A stretch of DNA of 64,000 nucleotides from contig NZ_CP012201.1 of NCBI RefSeq assembly GCF_001191005.1, positions 1,488,001 to 1,552,000 of the forward strand, read 5' to 3'. The position numbers were made by a program, and so were the translations under genes. The notes beneath the pieces are model-generated. The model did not search any database, was not told the DNA's origin, and saw nothing but the letters and a program-made list of their open reading frames with translations. Source of the stretch: Massilia sp. NR 4-1. Lineage in GTDB: Bacteria; Pseudomonadota; Gammaproteobacteria; Burkholderiales; Burkholderiaceae_D. Positions within the stretch are counted from its first letter, which is position 1; each line of letters starts with the position of its first letter. Positions 7,375-17,600 of the stretch are shown here, in pieces.

Positions 7375-9582
7375 ATGATGTCATTCGCATCCCGTGACGG
7401 CGCCAGCGCGCGCCGCCATACCGTATCCCCGCGCCTGCGCGCCCTGCCCTATGCAATCGCCTGCGCCTTCATCGCCCTGCCTGTCCAAGCCGAAACGGAC
7501 GCCACCCTGCCCACGGTGGAAGTGACCGCCTCGGCGCTGCGCAGCGGCGGCGTGCTCGATCTCGACACCACTTCGAGCACCGGCAGCCGCCTTGGCCTGA
7601 CGCTGCGCGAAACCCCGGCCAGCGTGACACTGGTGGACCGTGCCTTGATCGAAGAACGCGGCGCCCAGGACACGCAAGAGATCCTGCGCGCCATCCCTGG
7701 CGTGACCGCGCACAATGCGCCCGGCAATATCGGCGTCAGCTACCGCGGCTTCGGCAGCGGTTCCATCAGCCAGCTGTTCAACGGCATCAACGTGCAGTAC
7801 GCAATCGCCGCGCGGCCGGTGGACAGCTGGATCTACGACCGCGTGGAAGCCATTGGCGGTCCATCGAGCTTCCTGTTCGGCTCCGGCGCGGTGGGTGGTT
7901 CCATCAACTACATCACCAAGGTTGCCGAGCGCGGCGAATTCGGCGAGGCGCAGCTGCGCCTGGGCGGCCATGGCCTGAAGGAAGGCTCCTTCGGCTTGAA
8001 CCGGCGCTTGAGCGGCGATGGCAGCGGCCAGGCCGACCACCACGTCCGCATTGACGTCAACCACCGCGAGGCCGATAGCCGCATCGAAGGCGTCGGCGGC
8101 AAGTCGACCCAGCTTGCGGTATCGCTGCGCTCGGACTTCGGCGCGCGCTTCAACCACATCCTGGCCTATGAATTCCAGGATGAAGACGTGGCGCGGCCTT
8201 ACTGGGGCACGCCGCTGCTGAATCCCATCGCCGGCACGGCGCGCGTGGACGAAGGCACGCGCTTCAAGAACTACAACAGCGCCGACGGCGTGTACGCCCA
8301 GCGCGTGCACTGGCTGCGCTCCGTCGCCAGCTGGCGCGCCAGCGACGCGCTGCAGTTCACCAACACCCTGTATGCCTACGATGCGCTGCGCGACTACCGC
8401 AACGTGGAGAGCTACCGCTTCAACCCCGCCAATACGGCAGTGATCCGCTCCAGCACCTTGCTGCAGCGCCACGACCAGCGCGTGGCCGGCGACCGTCTCG
8501 ACGGCACTTACAAAGGCACGCTCGGCGGTCATCGCAGCGACTGGGCCTTTGGCCTGGACATCAGCGTCAACAAGCAGACGCGCTTCCCGAACAGCCTTTC
8601 CAACACGGTCAGCACGGTCGATCCCTACAATTTCGTCACCGAGCGCTTCTTCGACATTCCTGGCATGTCGCCCGGCTTCCGGCCAGACCGCAACAACCGG
8701 GTGAAAACCAGCGCCGTCTACCTGGAGAACCGTACCACGCTGGTCCCATCGCTCAATCTGGTCACGGCGCTGCGCCATGAGCGCATCGAACTGGAACTGA
8801 GCAACCGCCGCGAAATCACGGCCGCCAATCCGGCCAGCTTCCAGCGCAGCTACAACCCGACCACCGGACGCGCGGGCCTGGTGTGGGACGTGGCGCCAGG
8901 CGCCACCGCCTACGCCCAGTATGCGACGGCAGCCGATCCGCCATCCGGCGTACTGTCCACCGCCTCGTTTGCGGACGTGCGCAACAACAGCGAACTGACC
9001 TCGGGCCGCCAGGGCGAGATCGGCGCCAAGCTGGACTTCTGGCAAGGCAAAGGCTCCGCGACGCTGGCCGCGTACAGCATCACGCGCAAGAATATTTCCA
9101 CGCAAGACCCTAACAACAGCGCGCTCACGGTGCTGGTCGGCGAGCAGTCGGCCAAGGGCGTGGAACTGGCACTGGGATTGCAGCCAACAAAGGAGATATC
9201 GATCCAGGCCAACATCACCCGCGTCAACGCGGAATACGAAAACTATCGCCAGGGCGGCGTTTCGCTGGCCGGCAAGACGCCCACCAACACGCCGGAAACG
9301 GTGGCGAACGTCTGGCTGTCGTACGCCTTCACGCCGGCCCTGAAGGCCAGTGTGGGCGTGCGCCACGTCGGCGCGGTCTATGCGGATGCGGCGAATACGA
9401 TCAAGTGGCCCTCCTATACCCTGGTCGATCTGGGTCTCAGCTACCAGGTCCAGCGTAATGTCTCGCTGGTCGCGCGCCTGCGCAACGCCGGCGACAAGGT
9501 GCATGCCTTGAACATGACGTCCACCATGGCCTATCTCGGCGCGCCGCGCACGGCCGACGTCGCGCTGCGCTTCGCCTTCTGA
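7375..9582 (+). CDS. TonB-dependent outer-membrane receptor (siderophore/metal type)
   Basis: A 735-residue receptor with a signal peptide ending near residue 38 (LPVQA-ET), a TonB-box-like PTVEVTAS immediately after it, a plug domain (about residues 60-180, including ILRAIPGVTAHNA and FLFGSGAVGGSINYITK) and a 22-strand-type beta barrel ending in ALRFAF with a terminal Phe. The length and plug motifs fit ferric-siderophore receptors. There is no N-terminal signalling domain, so it is not a FecA-type transducer. AGAGAG upstream acts as ribosome binding site. The DUF2946 gene upstream and the PepSY gene 14 bases downstream point to uptake and reduction of a metal or metallophore. The ligand cannot be told from sequence; copper is the main alternative to iron. 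Confidence 0.85.
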   Translation: MMSFASRDGASARRHTVSPRLRALPYAIACAFIALPVQAETDATLPTVEVTASALRSGGVLDLDTTSSTGSRLGLTLRETPASVTLVDRALIEERGAQDTQEILRAIPGVTAHNAPGNIGVSYRGFGSGSISQLFNGINVQYAIAARPVDSWIYDRVEAIGGPSSFLFGSGAVGGSINYITKVAERGEFGEAQLRLGGHGLKEGSFGLNRRLSGDGSGQADHHVRIDVNHREADSRIEGVGGKSTQLAVSLRSDFGARFNHILAYEFQDEDVARPYWGTPLLNPIAGTARVDEGTRFKNYNSADGVYAQRVHWLRSVASWRASDALQFTNTLYAYDALRDYRNVESYRFNPANTAVIRSSTLLQRHDQRVAGDRLDGTYKGTLGGHRSDWAFGLDISVNKQTRFPNSLSNTVSTVDPYNFVTERFFDIPGMSPGFRPDRNNRVKTSAVYLENRTTLVPSLNLVTALRHERIELELSNRREITAANPASFQRSYNPTTGRAGLVWDVAPGATAYAQYATAADPPSGVLSTASFADVRNNSELTSGRQGEIGAKLDFWQGKGSATLAAYSITRKNISTQDPNNSALTVLVGEQSAKGVELALGLQPTKEISIQANITRVNAEYENYRQGGVSLAGKTPTNTPETVANVWLSYAFTPALKASVGVRHVGAVYADAANTIKWPSYTLVDLGLSYQVQRNVSLVARLRNAGDKVHALNMTSTMAYLGAPRTADVALRFAF

Positions 9583-9596
9583 GCCAGGCCGTGGGC

Positions 9597-11120
9597 ATGC
9601 ATACCAAACGCCTGCTGTTCCTGATCCACCGCTGGCTGGGCGTCGTGCTGTGCGCCTTCTTCGCGATGTGGTTTGTTTCGGGTGTCGTCATGATGTATGT
9701 CGGCTACCCGAAACTTACCGCCGCCGAGCGCCTGCAGCACCTGCCCGAACTGACGGCCGATGCGGCGCTGCTGGCGCCGCAGCAGGCCTTGGCCGGCGCC
9801 GGGGTGAGCGGGCCGCTGAAGGAATTGCGCCTGGCCGCCGCCAGTGCCGGACGGCCCGCTTACTTTGCGGTGCCGCTCGGCGCTGCGTCTGCCAAAGGAA
9901 CCAAGCCCGCACCGGGCAGCGGTACGGTGGTGGTGGATGCAGTGAGCGGCGCGCGCATCCCGCCGACGGACGAAGCGCATGCCATGGCCAGCGCCGCTGC
10001 CTACGCCGGTCCCGGCGTAGGCCTGCGCTATCTCGGCACGATCGAGGAAGACGCCTTCACCCACTCACGCGGCCTGGATGCGCACCGGCCGCTGCATCGC
10101 GTGCAGCTGGACGATGCCGGCGCCACCCTGCTGTATGTCTCAGGCCGCACCGCCGAAGTGGTGCGCGATGCACCCCGCGCCGAAAGGATATGGAACTATG
10201 CCGGCGCATGGATACATTGGCTGTACCCGTTTCGCGGCAATATCTTCGACCGCTACTGGACCGATATCGTCAACTGGCTGTCGATCGCGGGCGTCGTTGC
10301 GGCATTAAGCGGAACCATCGTCGGCATCCAGCGCTGGCGCTTCACGCGCACCTACCGCAGCGGTTCGCGCTCGCCCTACCAGGGCGTGATGCGCTGGCAC
10401 CATATCGGCGGCCTGCTGTTCGCCTTGATCGCCATCACGTGGGTTTTCAGCGGCCTGATGTCGATGAATCCGTGGCGGATTTTCGATAGCGGAGCGGCCC
10501 CGCTGAAAATGGAAGCGCTGGAAGGCGGCCCGCTGCAGCTTACCGCCCTCGATGCGGCGCCGGCGGCCTTGCTGTCCTCCGCCGGCGGCGGCATACGGGA
10601 ACTGCGCTGGTCCCGTTCCCTGGGCAAGACCGTGGTTCTGGCCCAAGCCGCCGCTGGACGGCCCTTGTTGTTGGACAGCGAGAACGCGCAGCGCTTCACC
10701 GTTGACGCCACAGCTTTGCGCACAGCCGCAGCACAGCTGTTGCCACAGCCGGTGCAGAGCAGCGAGATTCTGAGCGCCTACGATCTCTATTACTACAGCC
10801 GCGATGCGCATACGATGACCGGTGGCGTTTCAAAGCCGCTGCCCGTCTGGCGCATCGCCTTCGCGGATGCGCAGGAAAGCTGGGTCTATATCGATCCCCA
10901 TACCGGCACGGTGGTGGCACGCAGCGACCACGGCAAGCGCTGGAGCCGCTGGCTGTTCGCCATGCTGCATAGCTGGGATTGGCTGCCATTGCTGGAGCGC
11001 CGTCCGCTGTGGGACATGGCCCTGATCGTGCTAAGCCTGGGCGGTGCCCTGCTCAGCGTGACCGGCGTGGTTATCGGCTGGCGGCGGCTGGGCATCAAAC
11101 TGAGAAGCGTCCGGGCGTAA
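9597..11120 (+). CDS. PepSY-associated four-helix inner-membrane protein
   Basis: A 507-residue inner-membrane protein with four predicted helices: residues about 5-30 (LIHRWLGVVLCAFFAMWF), about 224-246 (WLSIAGVVAALSGTIVGI), about 263-288 (HHIGGLLFALIAITWVFSGL) and about 460-495. Two large periplasmic PepSY-like regions lie between them. The histidines at helix starts (IHRWLG, WHHIGG, LHSWDW) could bind heme. Such proteins often sit beside TonB receptors and some are proposed ferric-siderophore reductases. I chose ATG 9597 over GTG 9591 because AGG at 9586-9588 is then eight bases away. It converges on the biosynthetic operon with only 11 bases between stop codons. Confidence 0.8.
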   Translation: MHTKRLLFLIHRWLGVVLCAFFAMWFVSGVVMMYVGYPKLTAAERLQHLPELTADAALLAPQQALAGAGVSGPLKELRLAAASAGRPAYFAVPLGAASAKGTKPAPGSGTVVVDAVSGARIPPTDEAHAMASAAAYAGPGVGLRYLGTIEEDAFTHSRGLDAHRPLHRVQLDDAGATLLYVSGRTAEVVRDAPRAERIWNYAGAWIHWLYPFRGNIFDRYWTDIVNWLSIAGVVAALSGTIVGIQRWRFTRTYRSGSRSPYQGVMRWHHIGGLLFALIAITWVFSGLMSMNPWRIFDSGAAPLKMEALEGGPLQLTALDAAPAALLSSAGGGIRELRWSRSLGKTVVLAQAAAGRPLLLDSENAQRFTVDATALRTAAAQLLPQPVQSSEILSAYDLYYYSRDAHTMTGGVSKPLPVWRIAFADAQESWVYIDPHTGTVVARSDHGKRWSRWLFAMLHSWDWLPLLERRPLWDMALIVLSLGGALLSVTGVVIGWRRLGIKLRSVRA

Positions 11121-11131
11121 GCGGCGGCCGT

Positions 11132-11884
11132 TTACCAGCTGAAGGCAGTCAAAACCTCGCCGCTGGCCAGCAGACTGAAACCGATTTCGCATCTGCTGCC
11201 GATGGGCCAGTCCGCGCACAGCGCCTCCTGCGTCACAAAGCGCAAGCGCTGCGCGGACAGGTCGATGGTTTCCAGGCGCAGGGCCGAAAAATCGAAAATG
11301 CGGCCCGCGGCGCGCGCCACGGCTTTGTAAAAGCTCTCCTTGGCGGAAAAGACCAGGGCCAGCGCCGTCGGATACGGCAGCTGCGCCAGCCCTGCCAGCA
11401 GGATGCGTTCGGATGGCCCGAGCACCATCTGTTCCACGCTGTCGATGGAGTTGGGGGCGATCGGCTGCTCGATATCGATGCCAAGGCCCTGGCAGCAATA
11501 CGCGGGCAGCACAACGGCGGCGGCAACCGTGCCGGTATGAGTGATCGTTCCTGCCAGAGCGGGCGGGAATACAGGTTCCCTCATGGCCCCTATCGTCACT
11601 TCCACTGCGGCGTGGCCGTATTCCTTGATGGCCAAGGCGGCGGCCAGGCGGCCGAAAAAGAATTCGGCTTTACGCTTTTGCACGCTTCTTTGTATCGTCG
11701 CCGGCATGGCAATGCCTGCACCGGCAAAAGCCGATGCATCAAAAGCGGTGACATCGTAGCGTAGCAAGTGCACATTGCAGTCGCGGCCCGCGAGCCGCAA
11801 ACGCAGCTGCGTGTGGCCGCCGAAACCGGGCAAGGCCTGCGGCCCGGCGCTGGCGGTCTTCCATTCTGTTTCAACAGCTAACAT
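11132..11884 (-). CDS. 4'-phosphopantetheinyl transferase, Sfp/EntD type
   Basis: A 250-residue enzyme that moves the phosphopantetheine arm from CoA onto the conserved Ser of carrier domains; the cluster has twelve carriers needing it. The magnesium/CoA motif GIDIEQ (about residue 145) and FSAKESFYKAV (about residue 188) are the two family signatures. AAGGAGAGGG directly precedes the ATG. It is the last gene of the minus-strand biosynthetic operon, 14 bases after the MFS gene, which fits a dedicated activating enzyme, although it could also serve other pathways. Confidence 0.92.
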   Translation of the reverse strand: MLAVETEWKTASAGPQALPGFGGHTQLRLRLAGRDCNVHLLRYDVTAFDASAFAGAGIAMPATIQRSVQKRKAEFFFGRLAAALAIKEYGHAAVEVTIGAMREPVFPPALAGTITHTGTVAAAVVLPAYCCQGLGIDIEQPIAPNSIDSVEQMVLGPSERILLAGLAQLPYPTALALVFSAKESFYKAVARAAGRIFDFSALRLETIDLSAQRLRFVTQEALCADWPIGSRCEIGFSLLASGEVLTAFSW

Positions 11885-11898
11885 CCCTCTCCTTCATA

Positions 11899-13173
11899 TT
11901 AACCAGTCGCTTCAGCCGCCGGCTTGCCTGCGGCCACCCGCCCCCGGTCGCGCCGGAACTGCCACAGCGCGAAGGCCGCGGCACTGCCCTGCAGCAGGCA
12001 GCAGAAATAGAACGGCGCGCCCATGCGCCAGTCGCTGCGCGGCATTTCCGAGATCAATGCCAGCAGCGGCGCGCCGAGTACCGGCGCTGCCACCGCCATC
12101 AGGCTGCCGATGGAGCTGACCGCGCCCATGGTGTTTCCCTGGCTGCGCGCATCGGCCGAACTGGAGATGATACTCTGGATCGTCGAGGTGACGATATAGC
12201 CCAGGCCATTCGCCACGATAATCGCGTAAAACATCCAGCCTTCATTCGCCAGGCCATACAGCACATTGGCGATGGAGGCGGAGAACATGCCCGCCATCGC
12301 AAGACGGTGCGAACCGAGGGCCTTGAGCAACCCTTTCAACAGCACGCCCTGCACGATCACCGACATCACGCCGATGGCGGCCAGCGACCAGCCACTCTCC
12401 CGCGGACCCCAGCCGAATTTGAAATTGCCGTAGATGACCCAGATGATGAAGCCGATGGTTTGGGCCAGGGTGGTCAGCGCAAACGCCGTGACCAGGCGGC
12501 CGTTGCCATCTAGCCGCGCCAGCGCGCGCAGTGAAGTGAAGGGATTGGCCATGCGCCAGGCGAATGGACGGCGACGCTCAGGCGGCAGTGATTCCGGCAA
12601 TACGAAGCAGCCGTACAGCAGATTAAGCAGGGCCAGGCTGCCCGCCACGATAAACGGCAGCTGCAGATGGATAGACCCAAGCAGGCCGCCCAGGACCGGT
12701 CCGAGAATGAAGCCAAGGCCGAACATCGCGCCCAGCATGCCGAAACGGCGCGCCCGTTCTTCCGGCGTGGCTGTGATGTCGGCCACATAGGCATTGGCGA
12801 CCGCGCCGTTGGCCTGCATGGCGCCGCCGACCAGGCGCACGGCCACCAGCATCCACAGCGCCGTGGCAAAGCCGGTGGCAAAGAAGTTCAGCGCCAGGCC
12901 GCAAAAGCCCAGCAGCAGGACCGGGCGGCGGCCGTAGGCATCGGACAGCGCGCCCAGTATCGGCGAGGCGAAGAAATTCCCGATGGCGAAAGCCACCACC
13001 ACCACGCCATACCAGAATGCCTGGTCGGCCTGCGAAGTGGTGAAGCTGCCCATCAGCGGGGCCAGCACCGGTACGGTGAGGCCGACCGACATCATATCGA
13101 TCAGCACCGTCAGCATGATAAAGGGCATGGCGGCATTACTGTCGCGCTTAGCCGGATTGCTTGTCATAGTCAT
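11899..13173 (-). CDS. MFS drug:H+ antiporter (TetA/DHA1-like), probable product exporter
   Basis: A 424-residue major facilitator with about twelve hydrophobic segments. The family motif A appears in GALSDAYGRRPVL between helices 2 and 3, and the arrangement resembles the TetA/DHA1 subgroup. Its place between the P450 and PPTase genes, with 14-31 base gaps, suggests export of, or self-protection against, the polyketide-peptide. I placed the start at ATG 13173. The frame extends to a TTG at 13188 and another ATG occurs at 13167; the GGA-rich stretch upstream does not settle the choice. Confidence 0.85.
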   Translation of the reverse strand: MTMTSNPAKRDSNAAMPFIMLTVLIDMMSVGLTVPVLAPLMGSFTTSQADQAFWYGVVVVAFAIGNFFASPILGALSDAYGRRPVLLLGFCGLALNFFATGFATALWMLVAVRLVGGAMQANGAVANAYVADITATPEERARRFGMLGAMFGLGFILGPVLGGLLGSIHLQLPFIVAGSLALLNLLYGCFVLPESLPPERRRPFAWRMANPFTSLRALARLDGNGRLVTAFALTTLAQTIGFIIWVIYGNFKFGWGPRESGWSLAAIGVMSVIVQGVLLKGLLKALGSHRLAMAGMFSASIANVLYGLANEGWMFYAIIVANGLGYIVTSTIQSIISSSADARSQGNTMGAVSSIGSLMAVAAPVLGAPLLALISEMPRSDWRMGAPFYFCCLLQGSAAAFALWQFRRDRGRVAAGKPAAEATG

Positions 13174-13204
13174 TTCCGATCCGTTCAAAGTCTGTCTGCT
13201 GGCA

Positions 13205-14668
13205 TCAGGTGCGCAATTTCAGGCGCACCGGCACGCCGCTGGGCACCATGAAGAAGTTCATCACCTCCCTCACCGGCAGCGCCTTGGGATCGGGCTCCAG
13301 CTCGAAATTCCGCATCAGCATGGCGATCACCATGCGGATTTCCGTCAGCGCCAGGAAGCGCCCCGGGCAAAGACGCGTGCCGCCGCCGAAGGGGAAGAGT
13401 TTGCGGTTCGGGTCATTGCCCTCTTCCGGCTTCTCGTCGAAAATCCAGCGCTCGGGCAGGAACTGGCTGGATTGCGGGAAGTGGTTCTCGTCGAAGCTGG
13501 CGCCGACGGCGGAGGCGAAGACCACCGTATTCTTGGGGAAGAAGGTATCGGCTACCACGCAATCTTCATTGCTGACCAGGCCGAACACCGGAGCCACCGA
13601 CTTCAGGCGCTGGCTTTCGTTGTGCGAGGCATCCAGATAGGCCAGCTCCGACAGCATTTCCCAGTCCTGGATGAAGCGGTTTTCGCCCAGCACGGCATCG
13701 GCTTCGGCGGCCAGCTTGGCGGCGGCGGCGGGGTTCTGCACCAGATTGTTGATCAGCCATGCGATGGAGTTGGCGGTGGTATCCTCGCCGCCCAGCACGG
13801 CGGTGATGGCGTTGCCGATCAATTCCTGGTCGGTGAAATCATTGCCGTCCTCCTCGCTGGCGACGATCATCGCTTCCAGCATATTGCCCGGCTTCTGGCG
13901 CAGATGTGGGTTGTTCTTGATGCGTTCGCGCGTTTTCTGAATGAATTCGGTCACCGCGAACTCGATACGGCCGGCCGACGCGTCGGCATCGCGATCGCGC
14001 GGCAGGCGCACGTGGCGCCAATGCGGGAAGATGGCGTTCATGCGCTGGCCCAGGCGCATGAACAGGCCATCGATATCGCGCTGCAGCTGGTTACCGTCGG
14101 TGTCCATGGCGTTCAGGTCGAAGCCCATGGCCAGGGCCACGATCACGTCCAGCGACATCGCCTTCAGGTCGCGGTGCACATTGACCGGCTTGCCCGCTTC
14201 CAGCGCCGTTTTCCAGCGCAGCATCAAGCGTTCGGTCATGCTCACCATGGTGGGGAAGAAATTGCGCACCACCTCGGCGTTCATGCCGCGCATGACCAGT
14301 TTGCGCTGGCGGCGCCAGGCTTCGCCTTCCGCGCCGAACACGCCGTCGATCTTCAGCTCCTTCATGATGGTGACCCCGGCCTGGTGGCGGCGGAAGCCGG
14401 CCGGCCTTTCGCGCAGCAGGCTGGATACCACCGCGTAGTCGGATACCACGACCACATTGTGATTCAGGATCTTGAAGCGGAAGATCGGGCCGAACTGGCG
14501 TATCCAGTTTTCCACGGTGACGTGGATGCGTTTGCGGTCCAGCTGCAGCAGGTTGCCGAAGAAGGGACTGGGCTTGGGGCCGGGCAGATCGGCAATGGTG
14601 CGCGAATATTTGAGCCGGGCCGGCTGCTCGGTTTCAGGGGTAATGGCCAGTGTAGAAGTATCCGACAT
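13205..14668 (-). CDS. Cytochrome P450, probable tailoring oxidase
   Basis: A 487-residue soluble P450. The I-helix oxygen-activation motif is LGGEDTTAN (about residue 284), the K-helix ExxR is NESQR (about residue 345), and the heme loop is FPFGGGTRLCPGR (about residue 430) with the cysteine ligand. All essential residues are present. The second and third K-helix residues (S, Q) and the following LKSVAP differ from the common ETLRLxPP. No ferredoxin or reductase gene is in the cluster, so electrons must come from elsewhere. It lies 21 bases after the NRPS gene and 31 bases before the MFS gene, so it is probably a hydroxylase, epoxidase or desaturase acting on the chain or on an aminoacyl intermediate. 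Confidence 0.9.
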   Translation of the reverse strand: MSDTSTLAITPETEQPARLKYSRTIADLPGPKPSPFFGNLLQLDRKRIHVTVENWIRQFGPIFRFKILNHNVVVVSDYAVVSSLLRERPAGFRRHQAGVTIMKELKIDGVFGAEGEAWRRQRKLVMRGMNAEVVRNFFPTMVSMTERLMLRWKTALEAGKPVNVHRDLKAMSLDVIVALAMGFDLNAMDTDGNQLQRDIDGLFMRLGQRMNAIFPHWRHVRLPRDRDADASAGRIEFAVTEFIQKTRERIKNNPHLRQKPGNMLEAMIVASEEDGNDFTDQELIGNAITAVLGGEDTTANSIAWLINNLVQNPAAAAKLAAEADAVLGENRFIQDWEMLSELAYLDASHNESQRLKSVAPVFGLVSNEDCVVADTFFPKNTVVFASAVGASFDENHFPQSSQFLPERWIFDEKPEEGNDPNRKLFPFGGGTRLCPGRFLALTEIRMVIAMLMRNFELEPDPKALPVREVMNFFMVPSGVPVRLKLRT

Positions 14669-14674
14669 ATGCAT

Positions 14675-14680
14675 CTCCTT
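14675..14680 (-). promoter_or_regulatory. Ribosome binding site fixing the P450 start
   Basis: AAGGAG on the minus strand touches the ATG at 14674 but is six bases from the ATG at 14668. The latter spacing is functional, so translation should begin at 14668. Confidence 0.75.
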
Positions 14681-14689
14681 ATGTGTTTT

Positions 14690-17600
14690 TTATGCGACCC
14701 GGCTTTCGCTCATGCTGGCGGCAGGCGCAGCGCTGTTCAGGGCTGCGCTGATGGCTTTGCCCAGTTTTTCGATATGCGGCGGCTTGACGATGCTGGCATG
14801 GCTGCCGCCGATGGCGATGTTTTGCAGGCGGCTGCCCAGCAGCTTGCGCCAGCCCAGTGTGGCGTCCATCTCGGGCGGACGCTCGGCGCTGAACAGATGC
14901 ACCGTGCCGGCAGGCGCCGGCGCTTCGTAGTCCAGCGCCGCCTGGCCGCCCGCCTGATAGACGGCGACGGTGCGGCGGACGAAGTCGTCGTCCAGACGGC
15001 TGTCCAGGACCTGTTCACGCTTGCACAAGGCGATCATGGCGTCCAGCTCATTATGGCGGCCCAGTTCCAGCAGCTCCGCGAGCGCCGGCTGCTGGCTTAT
15101 GTCCAGGCCAGGATGCAGATCGCGCACCCATTGCAGCAAGGCGCAGGTCTGGTCGAAATCGCCATTGGCGCCCAGCTTCATCGTGCCGCGCAGATTGGGA
15201 CTGCTGCCGCTGTCGATCATGCCGACGAAACGCACGTCCTCGCCGGCCGCGTTCAGACGCTGTGCGATTTCGTAAGCCACCATGCCGCCCAGCGACCATC
15301 CCGCCAGCGAATATGGCCCGGATGGCTGGACCTGGCGGATCGCTTCCAGGTAGGCACTGGCCATGGCCTGGATGCTCGCATGCGGCGTTTCGCCTTGCGC
15401 CCAGCCGCTGGCGGCCAGGCCGTAGACCGGCAGCGAAGCATCCAGATGGCCGGCCAGATCGTAGGCATACTGCACCTCGCCGCCAACCGGGTGGATCAGG
15501 AAGAGCGGCGCCTGGCTGCCGCCCGGACGGATCGGCACCAGATTGGGGTGGCGGCCGGCACGCTTGTGCGTATCGAGGAAGGCGGCCAGCGCCTGCAGGC
15601 TTGGGTGGACGAACAGGTCGCGCACCGCGATTTCCGCATCGAGCTTGCGGCGGATGGCCGAGATCAGGTGCACCGCCAGCAGCGAGTGGCCGCCAAGGGC
15701 GAAGAAATCGTCCGTCGCGCCGACCTTCTCCACCTTGAGAACGTCCTGCCAGATGGCGCCCAGCTGTTTTTCCATGGCGCTGCGCGGTTCGACATAGGCG
15801 GCCGAGACACGCGTCATGTCCGGGGCGGGCAAGGCTTTACGGTCGATCTTGCCGTTCGGGTTGAGCGGCATGCGGTCCAGGGTCACGAAATGGCTGGGAA
15901 CCATGTACTCGGGCAGGGTGCGCAGCAAGCCGGCGCGCAGCAATTCGGCATCCGGCACCGTCTTGCCCTCGCCTGCCGCCAGATAAGCGACCAGGCGCTT
16001 ATCGCCCGCATTGTCCTCGCGCGCCAGCACCACGGCTTCACAGGCCATCGCCTGCAATGCGGTCTCAATCTCGCCCAGCTCGATGCGGAAGCCGCGGATC
16101 TTGACCTGGTGGTCGATCCGGCCCAGGTATTCGAGCATGCCGTCGGCCCTGTAGCGCACCAGGTCTCCGGTGCGGTACATGCGGGAGCCGCGGGTTTTGC
16201 CGAAGGGATTGGGGATGAATTTGTCCGCCGTCAGGCCCGGCTGGTGCAGATAGCCGCGCGCCAGGCCGTCGCCCGCGATGCACAATTCGCCGGCGGCACC
16301 CAGCGGCACCGGGTTGAGGCGGGCATCCACGATATAGGTCTGGGTATTGGCGATCGGCTTGCCGATGCTGATGGCCGTGTCGCCGCCCCGCTCCACCAGG
16401 GCGCAGGTGGAATAGGTCGTATCCTCCGAGGGGCCGTACAGATTGAACAAGCGCTGCACCGGTTCCTGCTGGTAAAGCGCCTGCGCCAGGGCGTTCGGCA
16501 AGGCTTCGCCGGCCAGATTCACCACCTTGACCGAGGCCGGCAAGGTGCTGCTGCGGGCGACTTCCGCCATGGCCGAAGGCACGCTATTGACCAGGGTGAC
16601 GGGGAATTCGGCCGTTCTTTCCGCGAAGTCCAGGATATTCTGCACCACCCAGACCGAGCCGCCCATGCTGAGCGGGACAAAGATTTCGAAGATCGAGAGG
16701 TCGAAGCAGATCGAGGTCGAAGCCAGCATCTTGTCCAGCCAGGCGGCGTCGAATTGCGCGATGGCCCAGTGAATGAAGACCGCCGCGTTCCTATGCTGGA
16801 TCGCCACGCCCTTCGGCCGCCCCGTCGATCCCGAGGTGTAGATCACATAGGCCAGATGCTGGCCCAGGGTGCGGTTGACGGGATTTTCATCGCTATGGCC
16901 GGCCAGTTGCTGCTGTTGCGAGTCGATGCAGAACACCGTTATCCCGGCCAGTACGGGCAGGTTCGCAAGCAGGGACTCCTGCGTCAACAGTACCTTGGGC
17001 TGGGCATCGCCCAGCATGGTGGCGACCCGCTCGGCCGGATAGGCCGGGTCCAGCGGCACGTATGCGCCACCCGCCTTCAGCACCGCCAGCAGGCAGACCA
17101 CCATATCGGCGGAACGGTTGACGCAAACGCCGACCAGGTCGTCCGGTCCCACGCCCTGGCTGCGCAAATAATGGGCCAGGCGGTTGGCTTGCCCATTCAG
17201 CTCGGCGTAGCTGACGGCGCGGCCCTCGTGCATCAGGGCCACGCGCTGCGGCGCGCGCGCCACCTGGGCTTCCACCAGCTGATGCATGGTCTGGGCGCTG
17301 GCGGCGGATAGCGAAGACAGATCGGTCTCGTTCCATTGCCGCAGCATGCGGTGCAGCTCGTCCTCGCGCATCAGCGGCAGATCGCCAAGCGGGCGATCCG
17401 GATCGGTGACAATGGCTTGCAGCAGCCGGATGAAATGGCGGCCCATGCGTTCGATGGTGGCGGCGTCGAACAGCTCGGCGGCGTATTCCAGGTTGCCATG
17501 CAGGCCGTTTTTCCCTTCCGCCAGGCTCAAAGTGAGGTCGAATTTGGCGGTTCCGCTTTCCGGCGGCACCGGCTCGATGCGGAAGCCCGGCAGTTCCAAT

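Noticed and set aside
7381..9504. 707-codon minus-strand frame opposite the TonB receptor
   Set aside because: It has no domain similarity that I can see, whereas the plus strand encodes a complete receptor with signal peptide and terminal Phe.
12983..17311. 1,442-codon plus-strand open frame
   Set aside because: It is antisense to the MFS, P450 and NRPS genes, whose motifs are all on the minus strand. Its product is rich in His, Gln, Arg and Gly without any family signature, as expected from the reverse frame of GC-rich genes.
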